Shown: positions 27,355 to 36,434 of the stretch, piece by piece
Layout of the letters: each line of letters starts with the position of its first letter
How positions within the stretch are numbered: the first letter of the stretch is position 1
Source: Aestuariivivens sediminicola
GTDB lineage: Bacteria > Bacteroidota > Bacteroidia > Flavobacteriales > Flavobacteriaceae
Direction: 5' to 3'
DNA length: 64,000 nt
Assembly (NCBI RefSeq): GCF_022662015.1
Contig: NZ_JAKMCM010000005.1
Location: 248,001-312,000 of the forward strand
Notes under the pieces: model-generated
Seen by the model: only the letters and a program-made list of their open reading frames with translations
Databases searched by the model: none
What the model was told of the DNA's origin: nothing
Position numbers and translations under genes: made by a program

Positions 27355-27822
27355 ATGAAACATATAATTTACCTTTTAACACTGCTGCTGTTCGTTTTTA
27401 ATTGTAGTAAGGATGACAACCCTGAAGCGGACAAAACCTTCCTGGAGAAATATGCCGGTACCGTCTGGTTTTACACGGATTATGGTGAAAAGACCTATAT
27501 GAGAATCATTGACAACCTCAATCATCCCTTTGAATATTGGGAGGAATCCGGAGATTGTTACGATTATTATTTAGAAATCCTGGATGAAGATTTCTATTCG
27601 GTGGTCGACATCACGAAAAATTCGAATAACATCTTCGAGTTAGAAGCCGTCGACACTGATGGCGGTATGGAGTTCATGCTCATCATAACAATTTCCGTTT
27701 CCGGTAATAATTTGGAAATGAGCTATACATATTATGAGGATGGTGTATTGAATGAAACCTATTCCGAGTATTTGGCAAAGGTGTCAATGGATGTCGACAG
27801 TTTGCCTATATGTGACTATTAA
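27355..27822 (+). CDS. Small hypothetical lipoprotein
   Basis: 155 aa with a lipoprotein signal (MKHIIYLLTLLLFVFNC, lipobox VFNC). The mature part is acidic, Tyr-rich and beta-strand-like, reminiscent of lipocalin-like Bacteroidota lipoproteins (KYAGTVWFYTD, then YLEILDEDFYSV). Plus-strand, so opposite to all PUL enzymes around it. With the next gene it forms an AT-rich pair interrupting the locus. No function can be assigned. Confidence 0.65.
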   Translation: MKHIIYLLTLLLFVFNCSKDDNPEADKTFLEKYAGTVWFYTDYGEKTYMRIIDNLNHPFEYWEESGDCYDYYLEILDEDFYSVVDITKNSNNIFELEAVDTDGGMEFMLIITISVSGNNLEMSYTYYEDGVLNETYSEYLAKVSMDVDSLPICDY

Positions 27823-27905
27823 TATTAGGTTCTTATAAAGTGCATTTTTCAGTATAGTTTGAATAAAAGACTCTATTTGATTCTAAGTTTTAAGAAATGC
27901 CAACT

Positions 27906-28682
27906 ATGAAGAAGGCAGCATATTTTATGATTAGTCTATTGATTTCCTTAATGGGTTTCGCACAGGAAGAACATTTTAAAGGGATGGGATCGAATTACAA
28001 TGTTTCAGAAAGAATTGCAACAACAGGAGATTTATTTTTTAAAACATCAAGTAGGGCCTCACAATCACTTCAGGGCAAGGCGGTAAAAGATTCTATAAAA
28101 AGGACCATCTTACATGTTGATCTTGGATTAGGAAGTTTCATACCTACAGATAAGGCTAAACTCATTGGCCCTAAACCAACATTTGTAATATCCTTTGGGA
28201 TCATACAAAACCAAATGACCTATGACCTCACTATAGCGACAAGATTTGGCCGAACAAAAGAAGAATATCAGCCAATAAATTCAGACATGACAGATCATTA
28301 TTTAGGGGGATACGTTGGTATTGATATTTTAAGGGACATTTGGAGAAACAACAAAAATCAACTTTTATTAACGGGTGGATTCGGAATGGATTTATTTGAA
28401 TTTGAACCTGCTACTTATACTTATCGTGATTCAAGCTTCTTGGAAGTTTTATTATTGGACTATGAAACATCTGAACGGATTGTTGACGAGGAGTCAAAAA
28501 ATATTTTTTCTCCAAATATTAATTTTGGTCTGATGTATAGATACTATCTCAGCAGAAAAAATTATTTAGGCATCCGATATCGCTACAATATTGTTGATTA
28601 TAATTCGAGAAAAATTATTACAGACCTAACAGGTAATTTTCACTCTGTAACCATTCACTTCGGATGGAAGTTCTTGGATTAA
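27906..28682 (+). CDS. Hypothetical outer-membrane beta-barrel-like protein
   Basis: 258 aa with a signal peptide (MKKAAYFMISLLISLMGFAQ). The start at ATG 27906 is preferred over 27897, which would prepend MPT. After residue 60 there are alternating strands with aromatic ends (LHVDLGLGSFIPTD, YDLTIATRFGRTKEE, GLMYRYYLSRKNYLGIRYRY, terminal VTIHFGWKF), typical of a small outer-membrane barrel of about 8-10 strands ending in an aromatic residue. Very AT-rich compared with neighbours. It lies 83 bp after the lipoprotein gene, same strand. Role unknown. Confidence 0.65.
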   Translation: MKKAAYFMISLLISLMGFAQEEHFKGMGSNYNVSERIATTGDLFFKTSSRASQSLQGKAVKDSIKRTILHVDLGLGSFIPTDKAKLIGPKPTFVISFGIIQNQMTYDLTIATRFGRTKEEYQPINSDMTDHYLGGYVGIDILRDIWRNNKNQLLLTGGFGMDLFEFEPATYTYRDSSFLEVLLLDYETSERIVDEESKNIFSPNINFGLMYRYYLSRKNYLGIRYRYNIVDYNSRKIITDLTGNFHSVTIHFGWKFLD

Positions 28683-28801
28683 AAAAATTATACCCTTTTG
28701 GTTTATAGCAAAGTACAGGGAATGTGAAAATTGTGAACGAAATAAATGATTTAAAGACGTAGGTTGTCTTTGAATCCACGACTGATATATGTCCCTGGAA
28801 C

Positions 28802-30388
28802 TTAGTCCTGATCCTTTTCGAAATCAGTGAGATTGATCCATCCTGCCTTCACTGTTTCACCGTTCATATAGCGCTCATAGAAGCGGGCATTTCTGTCGGG
28901 AGTGTAATTATCGAATACGGCACCGTTACCGAACATCCTCGGATCCTTTTGGGCTTTTAATTCAGACTCCAGTAACTGTTTTAGGTCCCCTTTGACCCTT
29001 TGAAAATCGCTATGTTCTGCCAAATTGTGAAGGCAGTTCTCATCTGTGCTCAATTGGAATAATTCCTCTTTCGGGTGTTTTCCGAAATTTAAATCCCAGT
29101 AGCTGTGGTTCTCACCGCTTCTATTCAGCTCCAATATCTCAGTTTTTGTAGGACTACCATCGGTATTGGTATATCCTGTTTCCGGATTTCCTGCCGGCCA
29201 TCGGTCATTTTCGTAATTCAACAAATAGAGAAATCCATCTTTGACAATCCCTCTGATGGGGTACCCGACATCATTCGGCCGACCCACATCATGTCTTTCC
29301 TGACCCAGAAGCACATAGTCCTGCTCGGGCGCAATAACGTCCTCCTTATCGGAGTTGAAAATGGGGGCTAAACTCTTACCCTGAACGGGGTGCATGCCCA
29401 GATCTTCGGCATGATATCCCGTTATATCTAAAAAGGTGGCTGCAAAATCAGCAAAGCTCACGTAATCCGTTATGGTTCGCCCCGGATGCTTTATCCCATT
29501 TTTCCACATAATGGCCAATGGCAAATGATTGGAATGCTCATAACTCTGACCTTTAACACGTGGGAAAGGCATTCCGTTATCGGAGGTCACCACGATAATG
29601 GTATGCTCCAGTTCGCCCCGCTCCTCCAGTAAGGCAAGCATACCACCAAGTTGTTTGTCGAAGTACTCTAACTCATAGGCATAATCCAAAACATCATTTT
29701 TCACCACTTCGGATTGCGGCCAATACGGAAAAACCGAATCCAGTTGCGCTAGTTTTTTGTTTCCTAAACGTACGCCGGTCCCATACTCGTAGTCTCTGTG
29801 CGGTTCATGGCCACCGTACCAAAAGCAAAAGGGGGCATCTGATGTTTTCTCCTCCAGGAAGCGTTTAAAATTGGCGAGATAGTCGTTATTTGAGATGCCG
29901 GTGGTAGGCGCTTTCGTCTTTATGCTGTTATAGGCCTTAACCAGAAGTTCTCGTTTGCTTCCGTCTTCATTCAAGGCTGTACCCGGAGCCCATCCTTTAC
30001 CTGTATACCCCACGTGGTACCCTTGTTCTGCAAGTGCCTCATGGTAGGTCTTGAATTTCGTTGGAAAATAGGCCAGATGATTGGCTGCTTCTTCAAGTTG
30101 CCAGGTGTTTCTACCTGTTAGTATAATGGAACGGGAAGGGCCGCATTTGGCATTTGGCGTATAGGTATTGCTGAATAGGAGACCCTGATCTGCAACCTTA
30201 TCGAAGGCGGGTGTGGCAATCCATTCTGTTCCGTAAGCACTCATGTGCTTCCAGGTGGCATCATCTGCAAGACAAAATAGAATATTGGGTTTTTTATCAG
30301 GTTCTGATGCTTTGAACTGACAGGCATATAAGATGCTGCCGGCTATGACCCCCGTTAGGGCTATAAGTGTGATGCGTGTATTTTTCAT
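28802..30388 (-). CDS. Sulfatase 6, heparan N-sulfatase (S1_8)-like lipoprotein
   Basis: 528 aa lipoprotein (lipobox LYAC). Formylglycine motif CGPSR (Cys about 82) followed by SIILTGRNTWQLEEAANH, a signature of sulfamidase/S1_8-like sulfatases. Metal site CLADDATWKHMSAYG and TSDNGMPFPRVKGQSYE. The similarity does not prove N-sulfate specificity; related marine enzymes act on O-sulfates. Last gene of the operon that starts with the T9SS protein at 36.2 kb, 77 bp after the GH110-like gene. Confidence 0.92.
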   Translation of the reverse strand: MKNTRITLIALTGVIAGSILYACQFKASEPDKKPNILFCLADDATWKHMSAYGTEWIATPAFDKVADQGLLFSNTYTPNAKCGPSRSIILTGRNTWQLEEAANHLAYFPTKFKTYHEALAEQGYHVGYTGKGWAPGTALNEDGSKRELLVKAYNSIKTKAPTTGISNNDYLANFKRFLEEKTSDAPFCFWYGGHEPHRDYEYGTGVRLGNKKLAQLDSVFPYWPQSEVVKNDVLDYAYELEYFDKQLGGMLALLEERGELEHTIIVVTSDNGMPFPRVKGQSYEHSNHLPLAIMWKNGIKHPGRTITDYVSFADFAATFLDITGYHAEDLGMHPVQGKSLAPIFNSDKEDVIAPEQDYVLLGQERHDVGRPNDVGYPIRGIVKDGFLYLLNYENDRWPAGNPETGYTNTDGSPTKTEILELNRSGENHSYWDLNFGKHPKEELFQLSTDENCLHNLAEHSDFQRVKGDLKQLLESELKAQKDPRMFGNGAVFDNYTPDRNARFYERYMNGETVKAGWINLTDFEKDQD

Positions 30389-30465
30389 AGAATAAAAATG
30401 TTGTGTTTACCCCAAGAAATCCTGTTGTCCTGTGGGTTTTTGTTAAATCGATCAGCTCATGTCAC

Positions 30466-32220
30466 TCAGTTCTCAAAAACCAGGTTGGTGTTATTGTCTT
30501 CTAACAGAATTTCATGATCCTCGGAAAGGTCTTTGGAATTCCGTATAAATTGATTTCCCCTTACCACAGTATTCACGGAACACTCTATTGACAATGCTCT
30601 TTTATTATACAGGAAGGTATTATTGGTAATTGAAATATTTTCTAATCCCTGCCAGTCTGCAGTGGCGACGCCGGACCATTTTCCCTTGGCTTCCGGATTT
30701 TTTAACTTGGTGACGCGTAATCGTACGGCCGCCGCGTTATAATCTGTGAAATAGGTGCTGTCATAACCACAATTATCGAAGATGTTTCTGTCAATTTTTA
30801 TGTCGTGGGAAATGAACCCCTCTCCCCAATCGACGCCATTGTTCATAGAGATGGCGCACTGACTGAGATTCTTAAAGACATTTCGCTCGATGACCCCATA
30901 GGCACTCTGTAACAAAATGCCGTATCGTCTTGCGTTCCGGAAGGTATTGTTTCTAATGACAAAGGATTCGTTAGACTGCGAATCCAAATAGGCAATATCG
31001 TCTTTTTTTGTCTCGCCCACTCGTAATTTTTCCTCGAGCGGCTTATCCAATGTGATTTGCATCCTGTTATTCCCCAAATACTTATTTTCCACCACCTCGT
31101 ATGTGCCGAGAAACTTTCCTTCCCTGGGATTGTAGATTCTGAGGATATCCCCTTTCACCGTATGATATTTTACAACCAACCTGGTAGATGACATTTGTTT
31201 TATAATATGTCTCTTCGTCGATTTTAAGTTAATGGCATCGTCGCTGTAACCTTCAAAAAGACAATTCTCGATCCATGGACCGAAAGGACCGCCATTGGCA
31301 TGTACACAATCGGCATTGGCACTGTGTATTCGGCCTTCCTTAAGTTGCAGCTTACAGCCTATAATGTTCCACTCCTCCATGCTGTGTGCGCCATAGCTGC
31401 CGCCGGGACTTGAATAGTTGGTAATATTTAAATAGGTGATGTTCTTACTCACTTGAGACATAAAAATAGGTCTCCCATTGGTGCGTGCCAGGTGGACATA
31501 GGGGTCGCCAACCTCTAAATGTTTTAATAATGGCAGTGCATTGATTTTGATTCTGAAAACACGAGGCGACAGTTCCTCAAATTCTTTCGAAGCGTAGAGA
31601 TTGGGTGCACCGTCCTTGAGCTTCCCGGGTGTATCGCGATCCATGACCATGCCCCATACGCGCGTCGCCTGTTGAAACATGTCGTGGTCTAAGGTCGGGA
31701 ATCCGTTGTCTATCTCCAGATCGAAGCTTCTGTTCTTCAAATCAACAGCAACAATTTTGCCCTGTGTGAAAGGCAGCGGGTCGTAGTCAATAAACAGATC
31801 CTTTACGATGATATTCTTGCTTTTAAAAACAGAAAGAAACCCTTTGAGCGGGTCATGGATGATGATTTCCGCACCATTACCTTCAATCAGGATCTGATTG
31901 GCATCTCTGAGTTCTATCAAATGCGACTTGTTGTCGTTTGAAAACAGATCATAGGTGCCTTTACTAAAGATTAATTTAGATCCTGTTCCGTTCTTCGATA
32001 CTTTTTTACAAAAGTTTAAAGCTTTGATGATGGCGGGGCCATCATCTTTACCATCATTGGGGAGGCCACCAAATTCTGCCAGATTTACCATGATCACGGT
32101 GGGCATATCAATCAGGGGGAGGTTCCTTTGTGTCCTGAAGTGATCGGGAAGGGTAAACTGGTACTGTGCCTGAACAAGAGAACAGATAAGGCATATGATG
32201 GTAAGGGTGTATGTTTTCAT
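30466..32220 (-). CDS. GH110-like right-handed beta-helix protein
   Basis: 584 aa, signal peptide MKTYTLTIICLICSLVQAQ. The N-terminus LAEFGGLPNDGKDDGPAI and LIFSKGTYDLFS is the pectate-lyase-like/GH110-like entry to a parallel beta-helix. Repeats carry GNGAEIIIHDP, IENCLFEGYSDDAINLK and later SNESFVIRNNTFRNARRYGI. The Asp-Asp pair at about 327-328 aligns in position with the proven-type GH110 genes here. No T9SS domain, so probably periplasmic. Its ATG overlaps the stop of the upstream paralogue (ATGA), so the two are translationally coupled. Likely an exo-galactosidase or variant; not certain. Confidence 0.78.
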   Translation of the reverse strand: MKTYTLTIICLICSLVQAQYQFTLPDHFRTQRNLPLIDMPTVIMVNLAEFGGLPNDGKDDGPAIIKALNFCKKVSKNGTGSKLIFSKGTYDLFSNDNKSHLIELRDANQILIEGNGAEIIIHDPLKGFLSVFKSKNIIVKDLFIDYDPLPFTQGKIVAVDLKNRSFDLEIDNGFPTLDHDMFQQATRVWGMVMDRDTPGKLKDGAPNLYASKEFEELSPRVFRIKINALPLLKHLEVGDPYVHLARTNGRPIFMSQVSKNITYLNITNYSSPGGSYGAHSMEEWNIIGCKLQLKEGRIHSANADCVHANGGPFGPWIENCLFEGYSDDAINLKSTKRHIIKQMSSTRLVVKYHTVKGDILRIYNPREGKFLGTYEVVENKYLGNNRMQITLDKPLEEKLRVGETKKDDIAYLDSQSNESFVIRNNTFRNARRYGILLQSAYGVIERNVFKNLSQCAISMNNGVDWGEGFISHDIKIDRNIFDNCGYDSTYFTDYNAAAVRLRVTKLKNPEAKGKWSGVATADWQGLENISITNNTFLYNKRALSIECSVNTVVRGNQFIRNSKDLSEDHEILLEDNNTNLVFEN

Positions 32221-34898
32221 TTCTTATAGATTTTTTCCGTTTGCATGTTATTTATTTGAACCATGTAAAAACCTGCAGGCAGCTGAGATACACGAAGTTC
32301 CGTAAAATGAGAACTTTGTTTTGAAAGTAACATTTTACCAAGAAGATCGAATAGTTTTATGGAATGAATTGGTTTATTGAAATAGAGGATGTCCGATACA
32401 AATGTCGGATAGACGATGATGTCTTTTGACTTACGTTGCTCTGTTTGATAGGTCGAGAGTGTGGTCTGTCTGTCGTTATAGATACGTTCTACATCCGAAC
32501 CGCAAAGTTTATAATCGAAATACCGTATATCACTCACTAATCCATTGAATCGCGGGAAAAAATCGACTCTGTTGTCTGCAGTATTTATCAGCATATCATT
32601 ACCGGAATAGGTTTCATCTGAGGGGATCCCATTTTTGTAGAATTGTGCACTGAACAGGGTGTTGTTCTCAGGCACGGTTACGGCAATATGATTCCATTCG
32701 CCAATATCAAGCGGCATATCCTCCATTCTGACAATATTCTGATTATTGTCTACCAGCCTTAAAATACCATTAGTTTGCATTTGAAGGCTAAACACTTCTC
32801 CTGCGGTTGGGCCGCCGCTGTAAAGCAAGGTTTGAAATAATAATTGTTCCGGTTTAACCCAGAAGGAATAGGTTCTTGCAGCACCCTGAACCGGCCCGGG
32901 GAACGGTGAACCGTCATTGGTGTTGGTAAGGCTTAATGCCCCATTGTTATCCGTATTGATTTTAAAGGCGTACCCGATGTCATCATCGACAAAGCCCTGA
33001 ATGATTTCTCCTCCGTTGGTGTTAATGGCCATAGTTATACCGGTATCGGTACCTGAATTAGTCACCTCCTCCGCATCGGGGTCTTCGTTTAGCCAAAAAT
33101 GAATGCTGGGCTCCGGCAAGGTGTATTGATAATCCTCAGTATAAATGTTGCCACAGTTTAAAATGGTTTGAGGTTCCGGGGTTTCTGTAGTCCCCAGGGT
33201 GATATCCTCATCTCTATGGCATATGAAGTTATTGGTTAGGGTTAATCCTTCAATGTTTTTAAGATAGAGCCCCCTTTTGTTGTATAATATGGTATTATCC
33301 ATTATTCTAATATTGCTGTGTGCCCGCCAATCCGTGGTCTCGGTACCGCACCATATACTGCTTAAACTGCAGGGGGTTCCCAATTTGGCAAAGTCTACCG
33401 CTATGGCCGCAGCGTTATTACCGGAAATAAAACTTGTGTCATAGCCACAATTTTCAAATCGGTTGTTTTTTATCTCAATGTTGTCCGCCCTGAAGCCTTC
33501 GCCCCAGTCAACACCATTTTCAATTCTTATACCTGAACTGCTTAAATTCTGAAACAGATTATTTTCAATTAATGCATATTTACTCTGTATTAAAATCCCA
33601 TATCTTCTCGAGTTCCTTACTATGTTATTTCTGAAAATAAACGACTCATTCGATTTGGTCTCGATATAGGCCTTATCGGTTAGCTGATGGTCTGAAGCAT
33701 CCACATTGGTAATATTTATGGGTGAAGATAAGGTAAGCCTGTATTGGTTACTGCCTAAGTTCTGTACATGAGTTACTGTTGCACTGCCTAAAAAGACCCC
33801 ATCCCTGGGATTAAAGAATTCCATTATATCGTTGACTTCGGTGAGAAACCGAACCGTAATTTCTGTGGATGAGTGTACTTCCAAGATCTGTCTTTTGTGG
33901 TATTTAAGGTTCATGCAATCGTCAGCAAAGCCCTCAAAAAGGCTGTTTTCAACCCAGGGGCCGATCTTACCACCATTGACGTGAATGGCATCTGCATTGC
34001 TGGAGTTCACCCTGCCTGCTTTGAGCATGATGTTACAATTAATGATATGCCATTCTTCACTGTTTCGTGCATTAAAGCATCCTGCGGGACTGGTATACCC
34101 GGTAACATTCAGATAGGTGAGATTTTTCCCTCCATCATTGAGAATAAGGGTAGAACCGTTGTATCTGGCAATGTGAACAAAATAATCACCAACTTCGGCA
34201 TTGCTCAAGTTCGTACTGCTTTGATTTCCATAGCGGTAGGTTCTGGGGGCGATCAATTCGAAGTAACGGTTATGAGGAATTAAATTCCTGGTCCCTTCTT
34301 TAATACCCCCTTTGCTGTTTTTAAACATGCCCCATCGCTGAGGGGCATTAGTAAAATGACTTTCCACAGGTAAGGGGAAACCCTCATCCACCACAAAATC
34401 AAAAAACCCATTGGCGGTATCGATATTGGTGATTTTTCCCTGAGTAAAAGGAAGGGTCGCATAATCGACGGATAGATCTTGTATGATTGTATTGGTGCAA
34501 CGCAGCAAACTTAAAAATCCCACAACCGGATTGTGTATTAGAAACAAGGCACCCTGACCATCCCATAAAACCCCTTGAGCATCGGTCATGCTGAGGGCAT
34601 GGGTGCCGCCGGCCGGCATGAGATCATAGGTTCCGTTCTCGAAAACCAGGCGAACCGGGTTTTGCAAGGTGGCAAGACTTACGGCAGCATTAACAGCTGC
34701 CGTAATACCTGCAATATCGTCCATACCGTCATCCGCGTTGGCACCGTAATCTGAAACGACTATGGTCTGTGTCGTATTGAGCTCCACAAGCGGTGCTGCC
34801 CGTGCTGTTCTAAAAAAGGAAGGCGCCGGCTCAAACTGTGAATAGCCGTTAAAACTTAAACTCATCAATAAGAGAACAACACCACAGAACCGCATCAT
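32217..34898 (-). CDS. GH110-like beta-helix with LamG domain and T9SS signal
   Basis: 893 aa secreted multidomain protein. After the signal peptide, a beta-helix (about 30-600) closely parallels the downstream gene: IVVSDYGANADDGMDD, LVFENGTYDLMP, ENSLFEGFADDCMNLK with the Asp-Asp pair at about 326-327, and SNESFIFRNNIVRNSRRYGI. A LamG/concanavalin-like domain follows (about 670-800; RTYSFWVKPEQL, IGEWNHIAVTV), probably for carbohydrate binding, then a type A T9SS sorting domain to the C-terminus (QTEKIYKK). Clearly a duplicate of its neighbour that gained a binding domain and export signal. It could act on polymer outside the cell. Confidence 0.82.
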   Translation of the reverse strand: MMRFCGVVLLLMSLSFNGYSQFEPAPSFFRTARAAPLVELNTTQTIVVSDYGANADDGMDDIAGITAAVNAAVSLATLQNPVRLVFENGTYDLMPAGGTHALSMTDAQGVLWDGQGALFLIHNPVVGFLSLLRCTNTIIQDLSVDYATLPFTQGKITNIDTANGFFDFVVDEGFPLPVESHFTNAPQRWGMFKNSKGGIKEGTRNLIPHNRYFELIAPRTYRYGNQSSTNLSNAEVGDYFVHIARYNGSTLILNDGGKNLTYLNVTGYTSPAGCFNARNSEEWHIINCNIMLKAGRVNSSNADAIHVNGGKIGPWVENSLFEGFADDCMNLKYHKRQILEVHSSTEITVRFLTEVNDIMEFFNPRDGVFLGSATVTHVQNLGSNQYRLTLSSPINITNVDASDHQLTDKAYIETKSNESFIFRNNIVRNSRRYGILIQSKYALIENNLFQNLSSSGIRIENGVDWGEGFRADNIEIKNNRFENCGYDTSFISGNNAAAIAVDFAKLGTPCSLSSIWCGTETTDWRAHSNIRIMDNTILYNKRGLYLKNIEGLTLTNNFICHRDEDITLGTTETPEPQTILNCGNIYTEDYQYTLPEPSIHFWLNEDPDAEEVTNSGTDTGITMAINTNGGEIIQGFVDDDIGYAFKINTDNNGALSLTNTNDGSPFPGPVQGAARTYSFWVKPEQLLFQTLLYSGGPTAGEVFSLQMQTNGILRLVDNNQNIVRMEDMPLDIGEWNHIAVTVPENNTLFSAQFYKNGIPSDETYSGNDMLINTADNRVDFFPRFNGLVSDIRYFDYKLCGSDVERIYNDRQTTLSTYQTEQRKSKDIIVYPTFVSDILYFNKPIHSIKLFDLLGKMLLSKQSSHFTELRVSQLPAGFYMVQINNMQTEKIYKK

Positions 34899-34916
34899 CG
34901 TGACCGTATTTACAGT

Positions 34917-36227
34917 TTATTTTTTGATAAACTTTTCAACAACTATATCATCAAAGACGATAAGGTAAAGGCCTTTGTTTAAGGTGTTCACCTGGAGTTC
35001 CATTTGACCCTTCGATTGATCTTGAATCGCCAACCTGCCGCTGAGATCATAAACTTTTACATCCCCTTGAGGCTTTGTGAAGGTGAGCTTTGAAATGGCC
35101 ACAGAGGGATAGGAAATGCGTTTCACGGCATCGGATTCCAAATCGCTGGTCGATAGTGAACTTTCAAGGACCAAATACCCGTTCGAATCTAAGGCAACAG
35201 GCTCACTGCCGCCATTCACGACGATTTGTGCTAATTGTTGAGTTGTAAGACCTCCATTGCCAGTGCCGAATCGTAGCACACCATCCGAAAAGTTGGTAAT
35301 GTTCACTGTCCCTGAATTCCAGGCAGCTCCTGAGGTATCGGCAAATGAAAGTTCTGTTACACTATTATCAATGTCTAAAATAAGAGTACCATCTGCTGTT
35401 CCACCGGCAAATGTAATAATGCCCATGTTGTTCTGATTGTTATCGACGTTGAATGTAAAGGTGTTAGAGCCATTTATAGAGATATTTCCTTGAAAAACAT
35501 TTGCTCCATTTACTTCAATGGAACCATTAATTGCATTGATCTGTATTTTTCTACCACTTGGTAAGAAGACATTGTTATCTGCTGAATTTACAATAACTGA
35601 GGCATTTGCTCCAACCCAAACAAAATCTCCTCCTTGACCGGTATTATCTGAAGTGGAACCAAATGTACTAATGGTATTAGCATTAAATCGGAGGGGACCA
35701 GTACCGGCAAGAGTGCCATTAAAACTGAAATTATTATTAGAGCCTGAACGTACTTCTAAAGGCGTTTCAAGTGTTAAAACAGAGCCATTATCGAAAATAA
35801 TGGTATTGCCACTCCCATTTGAGTTTTTCATCAGTGTATTTTTAATACCAGCTGTAGTAGAATTGTTGATGGTTACATTGCCTTTAAATGTCATGCTTAC
35901 ATCATTACCTGAAAGGTTTTCAATTCCTAAAACAGCATTTGCCCCTGGATCGATTGATAAGGTGTTATTACCGGCAATTGCAAAATCACCTGGCGTGCTA
36001 AAGGTTGGCTGAATTTTTTTAATGGTAACATCTAAATCAACCTGAGACTCTACGGTTAAAGGCAAGCGAACAATACCTGTATTAGTAGTGTTTGGGACAA
36101 CATTTAAAGACCAATTTGCAGGATTAGACCAAAGCAGATCTCCGCCACCATTGGTGAAATCGTTATTTTGACCCATCAGAACAATCGGGCATAGGGTAAA
36201 TAGTAATGCAAAGTAAATGTTTTTCAT
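34917..36227 (-). CDS. Secreted beta-rich repeat protein with T9SS signal
   Basis: 436 aa. Signal peptide MKNIYFALLFTLCPIVLMGQ, then LLWSNPANWSLNVVPNTTN, the start of autotransporter/adhesin-like solenoid proteins, followed by low-complexity Asn/Gly/Thr/Ser-rich strands. Type A T9SS sorting domain at the end (VYDLSGRLAIQ, EKFIKK). No catalytic motif seen. It is the first gene of the operon controlled by the operator at 36.34 kb, which suggests a job in polysaccharide capture at the surface, for example a binding protein. Base composition is more AT-rich than the sulfatase genes. Confidence 0.78.
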   Translation of the reverse strand: MKNIYFALLFTLCPIVLMGQNNDFTNGGGDLLWSNPANWSLNVVPNTTNTGIVRLPLTVESQVDLDVTIKKIQPTFSTPGDFAIAGNNTLSIDPGANAVLGIENLSGNDVSMTFKGNVTINNSTTAGIKNTLMKNSNGSGNTIIFDNGSVLTLETPLEVRSGSNNNFSFNGTLAGTGPLRFNANTISTFGSTSDNTGQGGDFVWVGANASVIVNSADNNVFLPSGRKIQINAINGSIEVNGANVFQGNISINGSNTFTFNVDNNQNNMGIITFAGGTADGTLILDIDNSVTELSFADTSGAAWNSGTVNITNFSDGVLRFGTGNGGLTTQQLAQIVVNGGSEPVALDSNGYLVLESSLSTSDLESDAVKRISYPSVAISKLTFTKPQGDVKVYDLSGRLAIQDQSKGQMELQVNTLNKGLYLIVFDDIVVEKFIKK

Positions 36228-36299
36228 AGTTTTTGAATTTTAGTTAATGCCCTTCACTCAAAACAAGTTTGTTTTTTGTGAAGTTTTAAAAGTGATATT

Positions 36300-36307
36300 C
36301 AAAAATA
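36300..36307 (-). promoter_or_regulatory. -7 box of the T9SS protein/GH110-like/sulfatase 6 operon
   Basis: CAAAAATA on plus, TATTTTTG on minus: perfect TAnnTTTG. It is 30 bp from the proximal operator half-site and about 70 bp before the ATG at 36227. There is no TTG at the normal -33 position, fitting an activator-dependent promoter. Confidence 0.55.
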
Positions 36308-36337
36308 GAATTCATTTCAACAGGCGCTGAATTTTAA

Positions 36338-36365
36338 TGTAACAGAAGCCTATTAAAATGTAACA
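36338..36365 (-). promoter_or_regulatory. HTCS-type operator: TGTAACA direct repeat, 21-bp period
   Basis: TGTAACA at 36338-36344 and 36359-36365, exactly 21 bp apart, both preceded by AA. Proximal half-site 30 bp from the -7 box. Confidence 0.6.
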
Positions 36366-36434
36366 TTTACATGATATTAAAAGAAAATCATGTTGTATCA
36401 GTATAAAAGGAATGGTTTGGTACGCTTTTTAAAA

